Source of the DNA: Varroa destructor | Lineage: Eukaryota; Arthropoda; Arachnida; Mesostigmata; Varroidae | Length of the DNA: 64,000 nt | Assembly (NCBI RefSeq): GCF_002443255.2 | Contig: NW_019211457.1 | Location: 16,354,374 to 16,418,373, forward strand | Direction: 5' to 3' | In this document: positions 14,401-24,682 of the stretch, piece by piece | How positions within the stretch are numbered: the stretch's first letter is position 1 | Layout of the letters: every line of letters starts with the position of its first letter | Translations under genes and position numbers: made by a program | The notes under the pieces: generated by a model | What the model was told of the DNA's origin: nothing | Databases searched by the model: none | What the model saw: only the letters and a program-made list of their open reading frames with translations

Positions 14401-15321
14401 ACCTTTGCCTCAAGCAAGGAAGAGGTGATGGCCGGAGGTGAAGCTCGGAAATCAGCATCATATCACTCACCAACTGCTCACTGGTCGTTAACCAGATGCA
14501 AGCCGTTGCCTTCCATAGCGCGAGTGCCGCTACGATTACAACAGCTGAGCCGAGTTGACCCGGGTGGACCGTTAATTTAACTTAACCAAGCCCATCTTCC
14601 ACATCTTTGTCTTCCCTCTCTTCGACCCGTCAAATCCTCGAATCCTGCTGCCGCTTATGTCGAAGTTCACAAACCATAACGCAACTTGCACGAGGCGAGG
14701 TGGGAGAAAACTGAACGACTAGTCGAAGCCTCTCGGTAGCTGCTGGAAACCGCTGACGCTGTCATGGCTGTTACTACGGCTGGCATGAGCTGCTGCGAAT
14801 GATAGTGCTCAGTCATCACCATAAGCACCATATGATAAAGAGGAGCTCGTCAACGAGCTCCCTGTATGCACAGGGAGCTCGTACACGAAACTAATCCGTG
14901 TAGGCACAATGGAGAGACTTCAATAACAGAACAAAAACAACAGTCGCGGCACTACCCGTATTAACAGTCGCACGAACAACAACCGGAAGTCGTAAGAAAT
15001 GTCTGCGCTAACTGGTACTTCTACATAATGTGTAATCATACAATGGTGCCGTGTGACAACGGTATCCCAGTGGCGATCGGGGGTAGTCGATCACCCGGTT
15101 TCTGCCGCTGCTTGACCGCTGCCGTTATTACAGGCACACGATGTGCTCTGCATCATCAGCATCAGCATCATCATGTGTGCAAAGGGTCAAACTCAAGGGG
15201 TGACCGTTGCACATGCTGCAGGCCATTTCGACATTCGGTGTCCGCGTGTGCAACCTACAGATCGTCTCCGTTCTCTTCCCAGTACGATTATTACACAGAT
15301 GCACTCTCTTTTGTCCTGCAG
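11495..15321. other. Non-coding tract with a strong local hairpin
   Basis: Many overlapping short frames (12.7-13.8, 14.0-14.6 and 15.0-15.4 kb) without domain support. A GA-rich run lies at 13081-13102. The hairpin at 14842-14882 is listed separately. Nothing else was identified. Confidence 0.5.
14842..14882. repeat. Three-arm inverted repeat built on GAGCTC
   Basis: ACGAGCTCCCTGT at 14853-14865 and ACAGGGAGCTCGT at 14870-14882 form a perfect 13-bp stem with a 4-base loop. The bases just to the left, GGAGCTCGT at 14842-14850, are a third arm that can instead pair with 14853-14861. The site can therefore switch between two mutually exclusive hairpins. It has no T-run, so it is not a simple terminator, and no gene is adjacent. 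Function unknown. Confidence 0.9.
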
Positions 15322-15575
15322 AGCGCATGGCTGAGTCTACGTTTATCATACCCGGGTGCGCATTGTTCGTGGAGAAGGTGCACGTTGGGTACTTTGGAAA
15401 ATCGAGCTTAAAGAACGGCACCGTAGAGGACAGTGTCAACTGAAAAGCGTCAACGGACATCAGAATACTTAGTGACGTGTGCGCGGAAGAGTTTGTTGAG
15501 TTGACAAGAAAGCTAAAGAAATTGTCGGTTAGTTATGACAGAACGAAGCTGGATGGAAAAGGAAATAAGCGGAAT
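15322..15575 (+). CDS. Candidate exon 1 of a three-exon gene, one in-frame TGA
   Basis: A strong acceptor (CACTCTCTTTTGTCCTGCAG) starts this segment, and a consensus donor (CGGAAT|GTAAGT) ends it. Between them one frame is open except for a single TGA at 15441-15443. An ATG lies at 15326 within the first codons. Before the TGA the frame encodes about 40 residues, including STFIIPGCALFVEK; after it 44 codons, including EEFVELTRKLKKLSVSYDR. The second part ends in phase 0 and joins in phase to the next candidate exon. The TGA could mean that the true exon starts later, that two exons are being merged, or that this is a pseudogene, a readthrough site or a sequence error. I do not recognise the family. 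Confidence 0.35.
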
Positions 15576-15654
15576 GTAAGTTTGGATTAAATTGCGCAGA
15601 GCTGACGACCAATAGACTATCGCTGTAGTGTTGCTCAGAGTATTTTTTTTGCAG

Positions 15655-15774
15655 GTTTTGATATATCGGAACAAATTTAGCCGCAAAGGAGACATAAAGT
15701 GGGCTATGGAGATTTTCCTCTATATTCTATTCCCTGTTGGAACACCATCGGTTAACGGGTCGAAGTGTCCTCAG
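15655..15774 (+). CDS. Candidate exon 2 of the same gene
   Basis: Exactly 40 open codons lie between a T-rich acceptor (GTATTTTTTTTGCAG) and a donor with CAG|GTTTAC. The intron before it would be 79 bases (15576-15654), typical of short arthropod introns, and phase 0 is preserved on both sides. The peptide contains the basic stretch YRNKFSRKGDIKW followed by a hydrophobic run MEIFLYILFPVG that could be a short membrane or core helix. The donor is weaker than the others. No family is recognised, so function is unknown. Confidence 0.35.
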
Positions 15775-15952
15775 GTTTACTTTTGCTGACCAATGCTCAA
15801 GAACATGGCATTGTGAACAGCATCCTGCATGCAGATGCTCCTTTGTCCTTTAAGACCTTAAAGCAATATCGACACCTGACCGACGATTGATTGATGCGGT
15901 ATTAGCTTGAGTTAGAACCTTCATACAGAACTTTTCGTAGTACTTAATACAG

Positions 15953-16153
15953 CTAATGCACTGGGTTCGTCTGCTAGCAGATGCTATAAAGCATTTGAAA
16001 GGGCAAAGCAAGCAAAGTTCAATATATCCACGCCAGCATTTCGCGCAATTCATCGTGTGTTACTTCAACGCATATCTAGATAGTAAGGTTCATCTTAAAA
16101 TAAGAAAAAGGCGAATACTCTTTTATCTCAGAGGGCATCGATCTTTGAATTGA
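15953..16153 (+). CDS. Candidate exon 3 (terminal) of the same gene
   Basis: An acceptor (CTTTTCGTAGTACTTAATACAG) opens 66 codons in phase 0, compatible with exon 2 across a 178-base intron, and the frame ends in TGA at 16151-16153. The peptide begins LMHWVRLLADAIKHLKGQ, continues with QHFAQFIVCYFNAYLDSK and ends in a very basic tail (KIRKRRILFYLRGHR). A possible internal donor (GATA|GTAAGG at 16081) and a second acceptor near 16131 suggest an alternative 3' structure, but that route reaches a stop after five codons. Unrecognised family. Confidence 0.33.
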   Translation, partial: LMHWVRLLADAIKHLKGQSKQSSIYPRQHFAQFIVCYFNAYLDSKVHLKIRKRRILFYLRGHRSLN

Positions 16154-16910
16154 ACTCGTGAGCTTTTTTTAAGGTAAGTTTTATTATTATTATTATTATT
16201 TTCTTTTTAATTTAAAATGAAGGGCATTTTACGACGAACTACACTGTCTGACGTATGTCTATTGGCCGAATTCAACTTTTTTAACACCACTTAAGTTATT
16301 TCTGGCAATTCGTATGCGGCCATATTGATGAGTACCGATATTCACGATCTGCTGCCGCTAGCGTTGCGATTTCAGTTGTTATCTAGGTGTGTGCGGGTCC
16401 TCATAGTTCTATCATCAGGCAGTGGATCAAGGGGGAATAATGCAAGCCTCATTTATATACAGTCGGATTCGGTAATGACATCATTAAGACTCGCGAACGT
16501 TGCTAGCCAGGGATAATGTAGCGGATTGACGATCGCTAACAAATTGGCCTAAATTATATAGAAATTGTGAAGTCAAGAAAAAAAAATGGAGAGTTTTACA
16601 CGAAATAAATCTGCAAATACTACCATTAGTACTGCTGCTGTTGCCTCTCGTCTGTCTTACTCAGCATTTGTTGAGGATGCAGCATCTGTTGGAAAAGACG
16701 CCAATCACAAACAGAGTTCTACATTTGGATACTTAAACAAGAGGTGTTAACGTGACGACCGAATTCAAATCGAGTCCCTTATATCTTTCGCGAGTGTTTT
16801 TTTTAAACCTATTCTATGGTATTTTACTGCCATAAGCGTGAGCTGGAGACTTCAAGCGAAATGTCCATAATTTTCTTCACTTCTACGAAAACAACCCTTT
16901 TTTTTTCTAG
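16154..16910. other. Non-coding tract with (ATT)n
   Basis: Contains an ATT trinucleotide run at 16181-16201 just after a consensus donor-like GTAAGT, and otherwise AT-rich unique sequence. A 63-codon frame at 16325 has no support. Confidence 0.55.
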
Positions 16911-17018
16911 ACCAGTGTTATACATAAAGCGCCCTTGTACCTCAATCGGCCGGTGACGCGTCAGCAGCACAGTTTAATTGTGCGAACGTGCGGATCCAGC
17001 CTCTGGCGCCTTCAGTAG
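16911..17018 (+). CDS. Possible exon, unrecognised
   Basis: A strong acceptor (ACCCTTTTTTTTTCTAG) is followed by 35 open codons up to TAG at 17016-17018. The peptide includes VIHKAPLYLNRPVTRQQH. A possible donor is CTTCA|GTAGTG near 17014. No domain, no ATG and no partner exon were found. It could be a terminal exon or a chance acceptor. Confidence 0.2.
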   Translation, partial: TSVIHKAPLYLNRPVTRQQHSLIVRTCGSSLWRLQ

Positions 17019-18006
17019 TGCCAAGTATTGATACGGATAGATCCGGTGTGTCAGTCTGATCCATTGTAGATTCAACAAATGGACTAAATTTAAACACAAG
17101 TGCTAAACCCATGTGAGTACGTTAAGTGTCAGCCAGTGATAATCGTTTGCGAATATACGTCGGTTTAGCGTGACACGGACACGCACTACGACTCGGAAAC
17201 ATGCTCACAGTGTTTACACAGCCGGTCGGCCAGACCCAGAAGACGTTAACAGAATCTGACCAAGCGTTAAGAACGGCCAGCGACTGCCTATTATCACTGA
17301 TCATTTTCTGATTTTATCATAAAGAAAGAGGGGTAGAAAGGTTGGATGAGAATTCAGCACGAGGGTGGCAATCGGCGCAGTAAGCGTTTCTACTGTTGCA
17401 ATGCTGATATATCTGAACGCGTCTGTTGTGATCACGTACATCTAACACATAACGAGCACATTCACATTACACACAGATTCTTTCTGTTTTTATTTATGTT
17501 TTTTTTCTTTTTTTTTTTGTTAATAGTAAAATATCAAAATAAGGAAGTCGAAAAAGCGCAGCTACACGCGCAGGCGCAGATGGCAAGCGAAAACAAAATA
17601 GAAAAATCCAAACAGAGACGAAGTATTTTTCGACTGACGCCGACGAACGGAATTATTCGTATTGCGTTGATTTTTACCTCGGCTCCTCCCTTCACCTCTA
17701 CTTCGTTGTTCGACTTCGTCGTCGTTGTCGAAATCGCTCCGCAATGATTTGTGAAGTTGCTGCTTTTTGCCCGGCGTCAGTGCCGGATGGTTATGGTGAT
17801 CATATGAATAATGTTGACAGTGGTGGTGGTAATGATGACGACTGGCATCGCTCTGGTCGCTGCTTGACGCCGTATATCGTTGTGCTTGCTGTCGTTGTTA
17901 CTGGTCGAAGCGGTTGCCTGAGTAGTAAGATCTGGGCCGGCCGATGGAGCAATCGATCTGTTGTCGATCGAGGCCGATGAGCACAGATATCGCCATTGAT
18001 AATCGC
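17019..18006. other. Possible upstream and promoter region of the 18.26 kb exon
   Basis: Short overlapping frames on both strands. T-rich runs lie near 17490-17520. The 17.7-18.0 kb stretch is rich in GTTGTCG-type trinucleotide-like repeats, which open several frames at once and mimic coding sequence. No domain was recognised. Confidence 0.45.
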
Positions 18007-18007
18007 G

Positions 18008-18015
18008 CATAAAAG
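18008..18015 (+). promoter_or_regulatory. Possible TATA-like element
   Basis: GCATAAAAG lies about 250 bases upstream of the candidate start codon at 18260, with an A-rich leader-like sequence between. The motif is common by chance in AT-rich DNA and no initiator element is evident, so this is a weak inference that depends on the exon at 18260 being real. Confidence 0.15.
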
Positions 18016-18146
18016 TAACACGAGCATAGAACAAAACTGGGAACAGAAAAGTGGCCGTGGCTGAATCGTTACTCCAAACCGAAGACGACTTTAAAAGGCG
18101 AAGAGCAGAAAATTGAAGAGGAATGCTAAAGAAAAAAATTATCGAA

Positions 18147-18172
18147 GTGAGTGAGTGAGTGAGTGAGTGAGT
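18147..18172. repeat. (GTGA)n microsatellite
   Basis: Six tandem copies of a GTGA tetranucleotide, lying in the presumed 5' untranslated leader of the candidate first exon at 18260. The repeats also create spurious GTGAGT donor-like strings that should be ignored. Confidence 0.9.
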
Positions 18173-18259
18173 AAAAATTCACAGATAAACAGAGCTCAGA
18201 AGACAGGAACGGTCGAATAGAAAAAAAAAACCAAAAGTCACGTTAGCGGTAGTCAGAAG

Positions 18260-18304
18260 ATGATTATGAGTGAGTCACCTACGGGGAAAACTACCTCTTT
18301 AAAG
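18260..18304 (+). CDS. Possible first coding exon
   Basis: Two in-frame ATGs (18260 and 18266) open 15 codons that run directly into a perfect donor, TTTAAAG|GTAAGT. The peptide is MIMSESPTGKTTSLK. The upstream 250 bases are A-rich, have no competing long frame and look like an untranslated leader, with a TATA-like string at 18008. The exon ends in phase 0. No downstream partner could be chosen: the next plus-strand frame at 18533 starts with its own ATG and has no clear acceptor. The family is not recognisable from so short a peptide. Confidence 0.35.
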
Positions 18305-18310
18305 GTAAGT

Positions 18311-19893
18311 AAAAAAGAAAAACAATTAAAAATATTGGAGGGGAAAAATCGTGTGGAAGAGACGAAAGAGACAAAAAAGTACCTTGTTCATTTTTCCTTA
18401 AGATCATCATAGAAAATAAGTAGTTTTTTGAATAAAAAAAACTTTTGGAAAACAAGCGGATTTAATGCGAAAAAAACGAAGCTTAGAAAATAATATATAC
18501 TAAAAAAAATGCAATACAATTAAAAGGCTGCCATGATGTGCTCACAAAGGGCATCGATACCTCTAAACGGTGGGGAAATATGTAGATTAGACCGACAGTT
18601 ATCACAAGTAGCGACGTTCGGAGCAACTTTTCAATTTGTTTTGTACGTTGCAAAGGTATCATTGTTTAAGCTAAATCAAGAACTAATCCAAAATTTTCCA
18701 GAGCTCGAAATATACTGGCCACTTACGTTATAGCACCGGCAGACTGGAACTAGGAATTCGTTATTTCTAATTCCGAAGCGAGAAATAAACGTATCCACTC
18801 CTTGAGTGAACGCGTTGGAAAAAAGAAACAAACAAACCCTGCACGAATGCAAGACGGTACTATCTCTATCGTTGAAGTCCTCCATTTGTTTGTACTCGCC
18901 CATCGTCGACAAAAACGCCCACGGGTACTCTGTTTTCCGGTGATCAGCTCGGTTGGATAGCGCAAGTTTATGATAAGATTAGAATAACACATAAGTTATT
19001 TCAGCAAAACACGAACGTCCTGAACAGTTCGCATATCGCAGGTCATAAATAGGTATTAAGGTTGATCGATCCGTTTCGAAGCTTTCTTATCTATCAGAGC
19101 AGCCGAAGACCGTAACACCAATGAACAGTTAACGGGGCACTTTCCACTGCTCTACAAGTAGCGGCACCCTCACAAAATCTCTACCAAGACGTGCGCGGCA
19201 TTCGACAGTAGCATGATTGCCAAATCCTGTACCATCGAGGCTAAACTGAAGCCACATTGTAGTAAAATAGTTACCCCCGGTGACATACCCCCTCGATATA
19301 TATATATATGGTAATCATAAATCTGTGGCATTACTACCATAAACCACAGATTGTGAACGTTCAACCCATATTATAGACTTCTTCTATTCGATCATATACG
19401 AGCTATCCAGTTGTCTCAAACCAACAGTGTCCTGCAAACATCACCTCGAAAGATTATTCAGCTATCCTCTTGTCATACTACCCTGACATCAAAATGCCTT
19501 TTGCGCCTAACACATGGCACTAAGGAAACATGCCGGCATGCGCAGCTGTGTCGCATGCCAGCAATGTAATTGTCAAGAAGCTTGTCCCAGTTGGTGACTT
19601 GCGGGGGCGTTCTATAGGACCCACTGTTGAAAAGGCACGTTCTAATTTGATGCAGGTGCAAAAATTGGCGATATAATGATTGTAGTCAAGGTAGCAGTCG
19701 CGACGGGGAAGGCTGTTGCTATAATAACGATATAAGGACGGAAACATATACTAATCTTATTTTGTTAAGGGTAAAGTTGACAAATTGATCGTAAGGCTTA
19801 GATATATTGCCAAAAATGAATGAATCAGAAAGCAGCCAATTATGACGACTACGTTAAAAATCTCTCGACAGATTGAAGAAAGGCTTCATTTTG

Positions 19894-19926
<33 letters not shown>

Positions 19927-20218
19927 GTATATACTTGTTAACCTGTATGCTTTGCGTACTGAATCCTCGTGTCGAGCTTCACGACCAGGATATGTTATCA
20001 AGCCATTGAATATAAAATTGTAGTACGTTTTTCGAGCCATATTTATCTCATTTTCCTCCTTGTTAACATCAAGTATAACAAAACAAAAAAATAACATATG
20101 TAACCCATATAAATGTTAAATTATTTTAAAAGAATTAGTAACAGACTTCTAGCACATCCTGTGTACTACAGTTCAGACTTGCCATCGAGCAGGACGGCCT
20201 ACGGACGCATACATATAC
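18311..20218. other. Mostly non-coding, overlapping short frames
   Basis: An A-rich stretch at 18.3-18.5 kb is followed by overlapping frames at 18.53-18.99 kb on both strands. The minus-strand frame at 18847-18912 includes TMGEYKQMEDFNDRDST and runs into a weak donor-like AGG|GTTTGT. None is supported by motifs. CA and TA runs occupy 19894-19926. Confidence 0.45.
19894..19926. repeat. (CA)n(TA)n compound microsatellite
   Basis: Seven CA units grade directly into a TA run of about 19 bases. A simple-sequence locus with no coding meaning. Confidence 0.9.
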
Positions 20219-20325
20219 CTGCGAGCATCTTTACTTATGTCAGACGTCAGCAGTGAAGGACGCGAGATCGGAGCGTATACAGTGATTATTTCGAAACCGA
20301 TGTTCGTCGTAAGCAACGGAGCTGT
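20219..20325 (-). CDS. Candidate exon, minus strand
   Basis: On the minus strand the acceptor is good (ATAGATATTTTTTCCCAG) and the donor is GCTCGCAG|GTATATG. Phase 0 is fully open for 35 codons (for example NIGFEIITVYAPISRP). If it is instead joined in phase to the candidate PH-like exon at 20714, it reads 27 further codons (for example VAYDEHRFRNNHC) and then stops at TGA, making it a terminal exon. Both readings look protein-like, so the frame is unresolved. The string EIITVYAP is also reminiscent of LINE endonucleases, an alternative I cannot exclude. Confidence 0.3.
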
Positions 20326-20713
20326 CTGGGAAAAAATATCTATAAAATGAAAACAAGTAAAATAACAGAATCATTTGTTTGAGGAAAAACAAAGTTCAGA
20401 ATATATTGTTCTGGTGTGCTACGATGTACATGTGTACAGGATGGGCAATGCCCAATTAAATTGCTTATTATCTAACCAATTGTTAAAATTATAATCGAAA
20501 TAATCTTTTTTTTTTAAGAACAGCTTTTGTGTATCAATATAACGTAGATTCTATACGCCACGAGCTACTCTCCCCTTCTGAAGCCACTCTCTCACCTACC
20601 CATAATTGAATTCAGGCACATGGTAAAATGGGCGCGTTAATTAAGATCACAAAAAATGACTCCTTTGCTTTCATTATGACCCTTTTACCGCTGCTATAAC
20701 GGCGTACATGTAC

Positions 20714-20996
20714 CTGGCCTAATTTCGCGCAAGTTCATGCCGTCTAAATGTTTGAAATGGTCACAGCAGCGACTCGGATCTTCGTCTAGTTCACTTCGGT
20801 AGATGACGACTGACTTGACCCCTTCCGACGTCACAGTTCCATTGTCTGATATCACCGTCGATGTCAGACATGCCGGACGAGCAAAAATTATTACTTTTTC
20901 AAGTATCAGAAACTGTTTCTTCCGTTTTGTCTTCCCGTGTACTGCCGCAGGCTGTTGATCCGCTAGTGCTGGCGCGTTCGTGAGCGCGACCATCAT
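20714..20996 (-). CDS. Candidate exon resembling part of a PH domain of RhoGEF type
   Basis: The minus-strand frame is open for 94 codons from 20995 to a donor at 20714/20713 (AGGCCAG|GTACATG). Its middle reads KTKRKKQFLILEKVIIFARP, which resembles the second and third strands of the PH domain that follows DH domains (basic residues, then FLFEKLLLF-like). Further on comes FKHLDGMNLREI, close to the FKxSxKMxxLGLxE strand of the same domain. Known role of that family: guanine-nucleotide exchange on Rho GTPases. The catalytic DH domain was not found, the 5' boundary is unclear (no good pyrimidine tract), and an ATG-ATG at 20990-20995 could also be a start. The match is by eye only. Confidence 0.35.
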
Positions 20997-21564
20997 AGAC
21001 GAGAAGCCTATGTGTGGACGTCCTGATCATGCTGAGCAATACTGTCCCTATTTAATATAAGCGCGAACAGCGATCTCATCGCTTATATTCATTTCGATAT
21101 ATAATACAACTTATATGTTTACTTCCATGGACGTGGTGCTGTTAGCAGCAATGGCCCCAGTCGGGCTTTATTACTACTGCTGCTACCGTTTTCCGGTGCC
21201 CTGTGCCTATTTTAAGGTCTCTTTGCTCTTCTGAAAGGGCTTTTAGCACTGATGCAATGCGTCCATGCTTTTACTTGTTCAGTTATACGCTTATTTTTTC
21301 CGCAGAAATCAGCTAGAGGCAAAAAAACAGTAGCCGTCTGCGTTAGCAGACACGACTAAGGGAGTTAAGTGGATTGAAAGAGCGCAGAGCAAAACATTTT
21401 CGAAAAGCGAGGAAAACACATGCCGCCCATATCACTTCCCAATGTGAATGTATTTCATGTAATTAGGCAGTGTCCGCGTCGTGTCCGTAAAAATTTGAGC
21501 GAAGCCTGCAAGAAGCAGTCATCGATGGCGACGTCAACGCCAGCGGCTGAGTCGGAGCACTTAC

Positions 21565-21644
21565 CTTAGTTGATCGAGAAATGACGCTAAGCGACGCGCC
21601 AACAGAAGGGACACCCGGAGCGAGCCGCTGCTTTACTCTAGAAG
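21565..21644 (-). CDS. Candidate internal exon, minus strand
   Basis: On the minus strand an excellent acceptor (TTTCTTTCCGTTTCGCTGACAG, of which the last 20 bases are pyrimidine-rich) and a consensus donor (ACTAAG|GTAAGTGC) frame 80 bases. Only one of the three frames is open, giving SRVKQRLAPGVPSVGASLSV and a few more residues, ending in phase 0. That phase is compatible with one possible start of the exon at 20714 (CAACAG|CCT). It may belong to the same gene as the PH-like exon. No domain is recognisable in 26 residues. Confidence 0.35.
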
Positions 21645-24595
21645 CTGTCAGCGAAACGGAAAGAAAGACAAAAGGAGTGAGATATATTTGGAAAGAAACT
21701 GTAAAATTACATCCATAGAACTGCAGCGGTAGCTATACGAGTGGTAGGCTCATTGACAACGACAACGGTTCTGACAGCGAAAGCCGGCCCGGTCCAGCGG
21801 CGGCTCATTGGCTTCATCGAAAATGGCATCGACTCGGTGATACTATCTTTGATTTTCCACTAATGGCCTGGAATTTTATTGCAACGCAATCGCTATTTGG
21901 CGGGCCAACAAGAAATAATCGAAAAAAAAAACAACCACACGGACCAAACAAAACCAAAGATGTAGAAAATGCTGACCTTTTTTTTTTGCCAAAAAAAGAA
22001 GATCACAATAGAAAAAAAAATATGAGAAAATTATTTCTGAAAAAATGCTATCGATGATGATGATGCGGGTGAGCTGTGCTTGAGACTTTTCGTCATGGCT
22101 ACAGTCAGATAAATATCAGCATGGCGATGCAATGGTGAGTTCTCGAATACGACGCCCAGAGAACGAAACGTATCTATCATTATATTAATGCGTATGAAGA
22201 ATCGAGTGAGTACAGCTGTGAAAGTAGCAGATATTTAACAGTAGAAAAAACCTCGTCATAACTAAGGAAAGTAATAGTGGTGGCTACGGTCTGCGGCATT
22301 TTGACCCGGCGATCATTAAAAAGGCAACGGAAGACTGACGAGCAACGCTGAAAAAAGCACCCGAATGAATAAAATCCAATGTTGATAAATTAAGCTATTA
22401 TCTCTTAAGTAAGCTACTTGCCTTGGGTAAGGCATTTCCGCCAGCTGTTCGAAGTCAATCGACTATCTATTTGTAGAAAAAAAAGTCTCCGTATTTTTTT
22501 CATAGCTGTTTTCTAAGAAAAAAAAAAGCACCAAAATTCTGCATGAGCTTCGCTTGCCGTTAGGCACTGTGTCAAACATCTGCCCCGTCCCTACGCAAAG
22601 AGAGGCATATCTCCGCCTTCACTAGATCCCGGACCTGGGCCCTTTCTCGCATGTTCCTCAACGTACCGTAAATGATTGGACTAACGGTACCGTTTAAATA
22701 GAGTACTTGAATTAGCAGCACTGTTCGCTTCTGATGCCCGAGCGGACTTCGCAGCGATACACATCTCTATTCCAAATAGGAAATCAAACGTTCTACCTTG
22801 GCGAAAAGGTTTCCCCGTTTCACACAATGTCCATATTTAATAGTGCATAGTTATTTTAATACCGACCTACTTATCAATTACGCTATTGTCGCGCGATATC
22901 AATGCGATACGATACGCGAGCGGCGTATTCACCCACAACGCACCGCTTGGTCGAGGTCGTTGTTTTTAGTTGTCTGCGTTCGCCTTGCTTGACGGGTATA
23001 TGCGTACAAAAATACACAAAATTATAATTACGTTAGAACATAAAATTAATTATTATGACTATTCACCGTCATACGAGTCGGTACGTTGTTTTGTTTTATT
23101 TTGTCCATGTGCTGACCATCTTTAGGCGACATTTGTAGCAACGGTTACGATCGGTGAGCGTTTCGCCTAAACGGCCGTTACAGGTGGTTTTGCCGCAAAC
23201 ACAGGACTGCCCGAAGCTGCTGTGGCAGCGTTTTGTGAAAGTTAACCATATAAAACGATCTACTACTTTTGACATCTAAATTAAACAGCGGCCGTATGAC
23301 TCGATCTGTGTAGCGTTCACCGTAGCCCCTATCGAAGCTTCATTCGAAAGCTCGCCGCTTCTAACGGCGACCATTGAAACGCCGAACGAACGCGACAATT
23401 TCAACTAAAGACTCAATTCTGCGCTGGGGGTGGTGGCGCCAGCGGCGGCGGCGGTGACTGCAGCGACAACTGCGGCTTCGCACGTACACTCACTCGTTTA
23501 TCCAGCTCTCGATTGCCGTTAGGTGGCAACCATTTTGTTCAACGGGTCTATGTAATCATAGTACTTTTATCCTTCCGCTGCTTCGATCGGCCCGAGGCGA
23601 AATAAACTTTTATATTATTAGTGATCGATACGAACGAACGAACCATATTGCCAAAGCTAATACATGAACGTATACGACACACAGCTTCGGACGCGGCTGT
23701 CTTGGTCACAGCTGTTCCACTGCCAACGTTACGGTATCGTCATAGTCGAAGTTCTACAGCAATGTATTGTGCGGGTACAAATGGTGCTGGACGGCGATCT
23801 ACGTTGGCGTAACTCGTAGAGCAAACAAACTGCGCGGAACTGACTATCGAGTCGACCCGACAAACTGCCGTCAAGTGAACTGAAAAAAAGAAAAATCAAC
23901 ATGCACGTTATCAATGATTATTTTCATTTATCGCGATGTTATAGACTACACGGACCACGAACGGAGCCCGGGGGCGAGGAGGGCCGTAGTGGACGGTGGT
24001 GAAAAGCCACAACTTTACCCCGCCATTAACTCGTTCTTAGCAGCAAACTGATAGGTATGCACACACACAAACAAAAAAAAAAAAACAGGCATACACAAAC
24101 AGGCATGCGCAGACGTCGAAGACTGTGGCGGTCACTGCGACTTCTTGCTTATTATTATTGCTGCTGGCGACTTTGGTTCGATTAACAGCGAAACGGTAAC
24201 CAAAGACGAGAGCGGAACCGAATCGCAGATCTGCGCTGCGGCCCATTGTGCGCGTATCGATAACGCGACGCGGTGGAACACGACGAAAGTCTGGCACGCT
24301 ATTTCTCCTCTCATTGTCGTATTTTGATCTACGCAACGTAGAGGTGATCCGTAATGAATGGTTTCTGGAAGGTTCTCGAAGGCGGATTAGTCTGATATGT
24401 CTAGGTCCGCATAGATTTCTGTCGATGTCAATATCATCGTACTAAAAACCGCATAACCAATGCTAACAAAACAATTGCTAGTAAACAATACATTTTGTGT
24501 TGTTTTTGCTTGCTGCTGCTGCTGAACTTTTCTGCTATCGTGTGTGCATACCCTGAAACTATATATGTGTATATATATATATATGTATATATATG

Positions 24596-24660
<65 letters not shown>

Positions 24661-24682
24661 GTATATATATATATGTAATGAT
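21645..24682. other. Non-coding tract with a GC-rich island
   Basis: A-rich runs lie near 21.92-22.02 kb and 22.48-22.53 kb. A GGC-rich patch lies at about 23424-23456, and the surrounding 23.1-24.3 kb has more CpG than the rest of this tract. Overlapping frames at 23.6-24.4 kb have no motif support. A long TATG-type microsatellite ends the tract. Confidence 0.5.
24561..24676. repeat. (TA)n/(TATG)n compound microsatellite
   Basis: About 116 bases of TA runs punctuated at intervals by TATG, giving the frames rich in Tyr and Ile on both strands. It abuts the left end of the mariner relic; mariner-family elements insert at TA dinucleotides, so this run may be the expanded insertion site. Confidence 0.9.

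Noticed and set aside
21306..21356. Short frame after the acceptor TTATTTTTTCCGCAG
   Set aside because: Good acceptor, but only 17 codons to a stop, no donor and no ATG context; overlaps the intron of a better minus-strand candidate.
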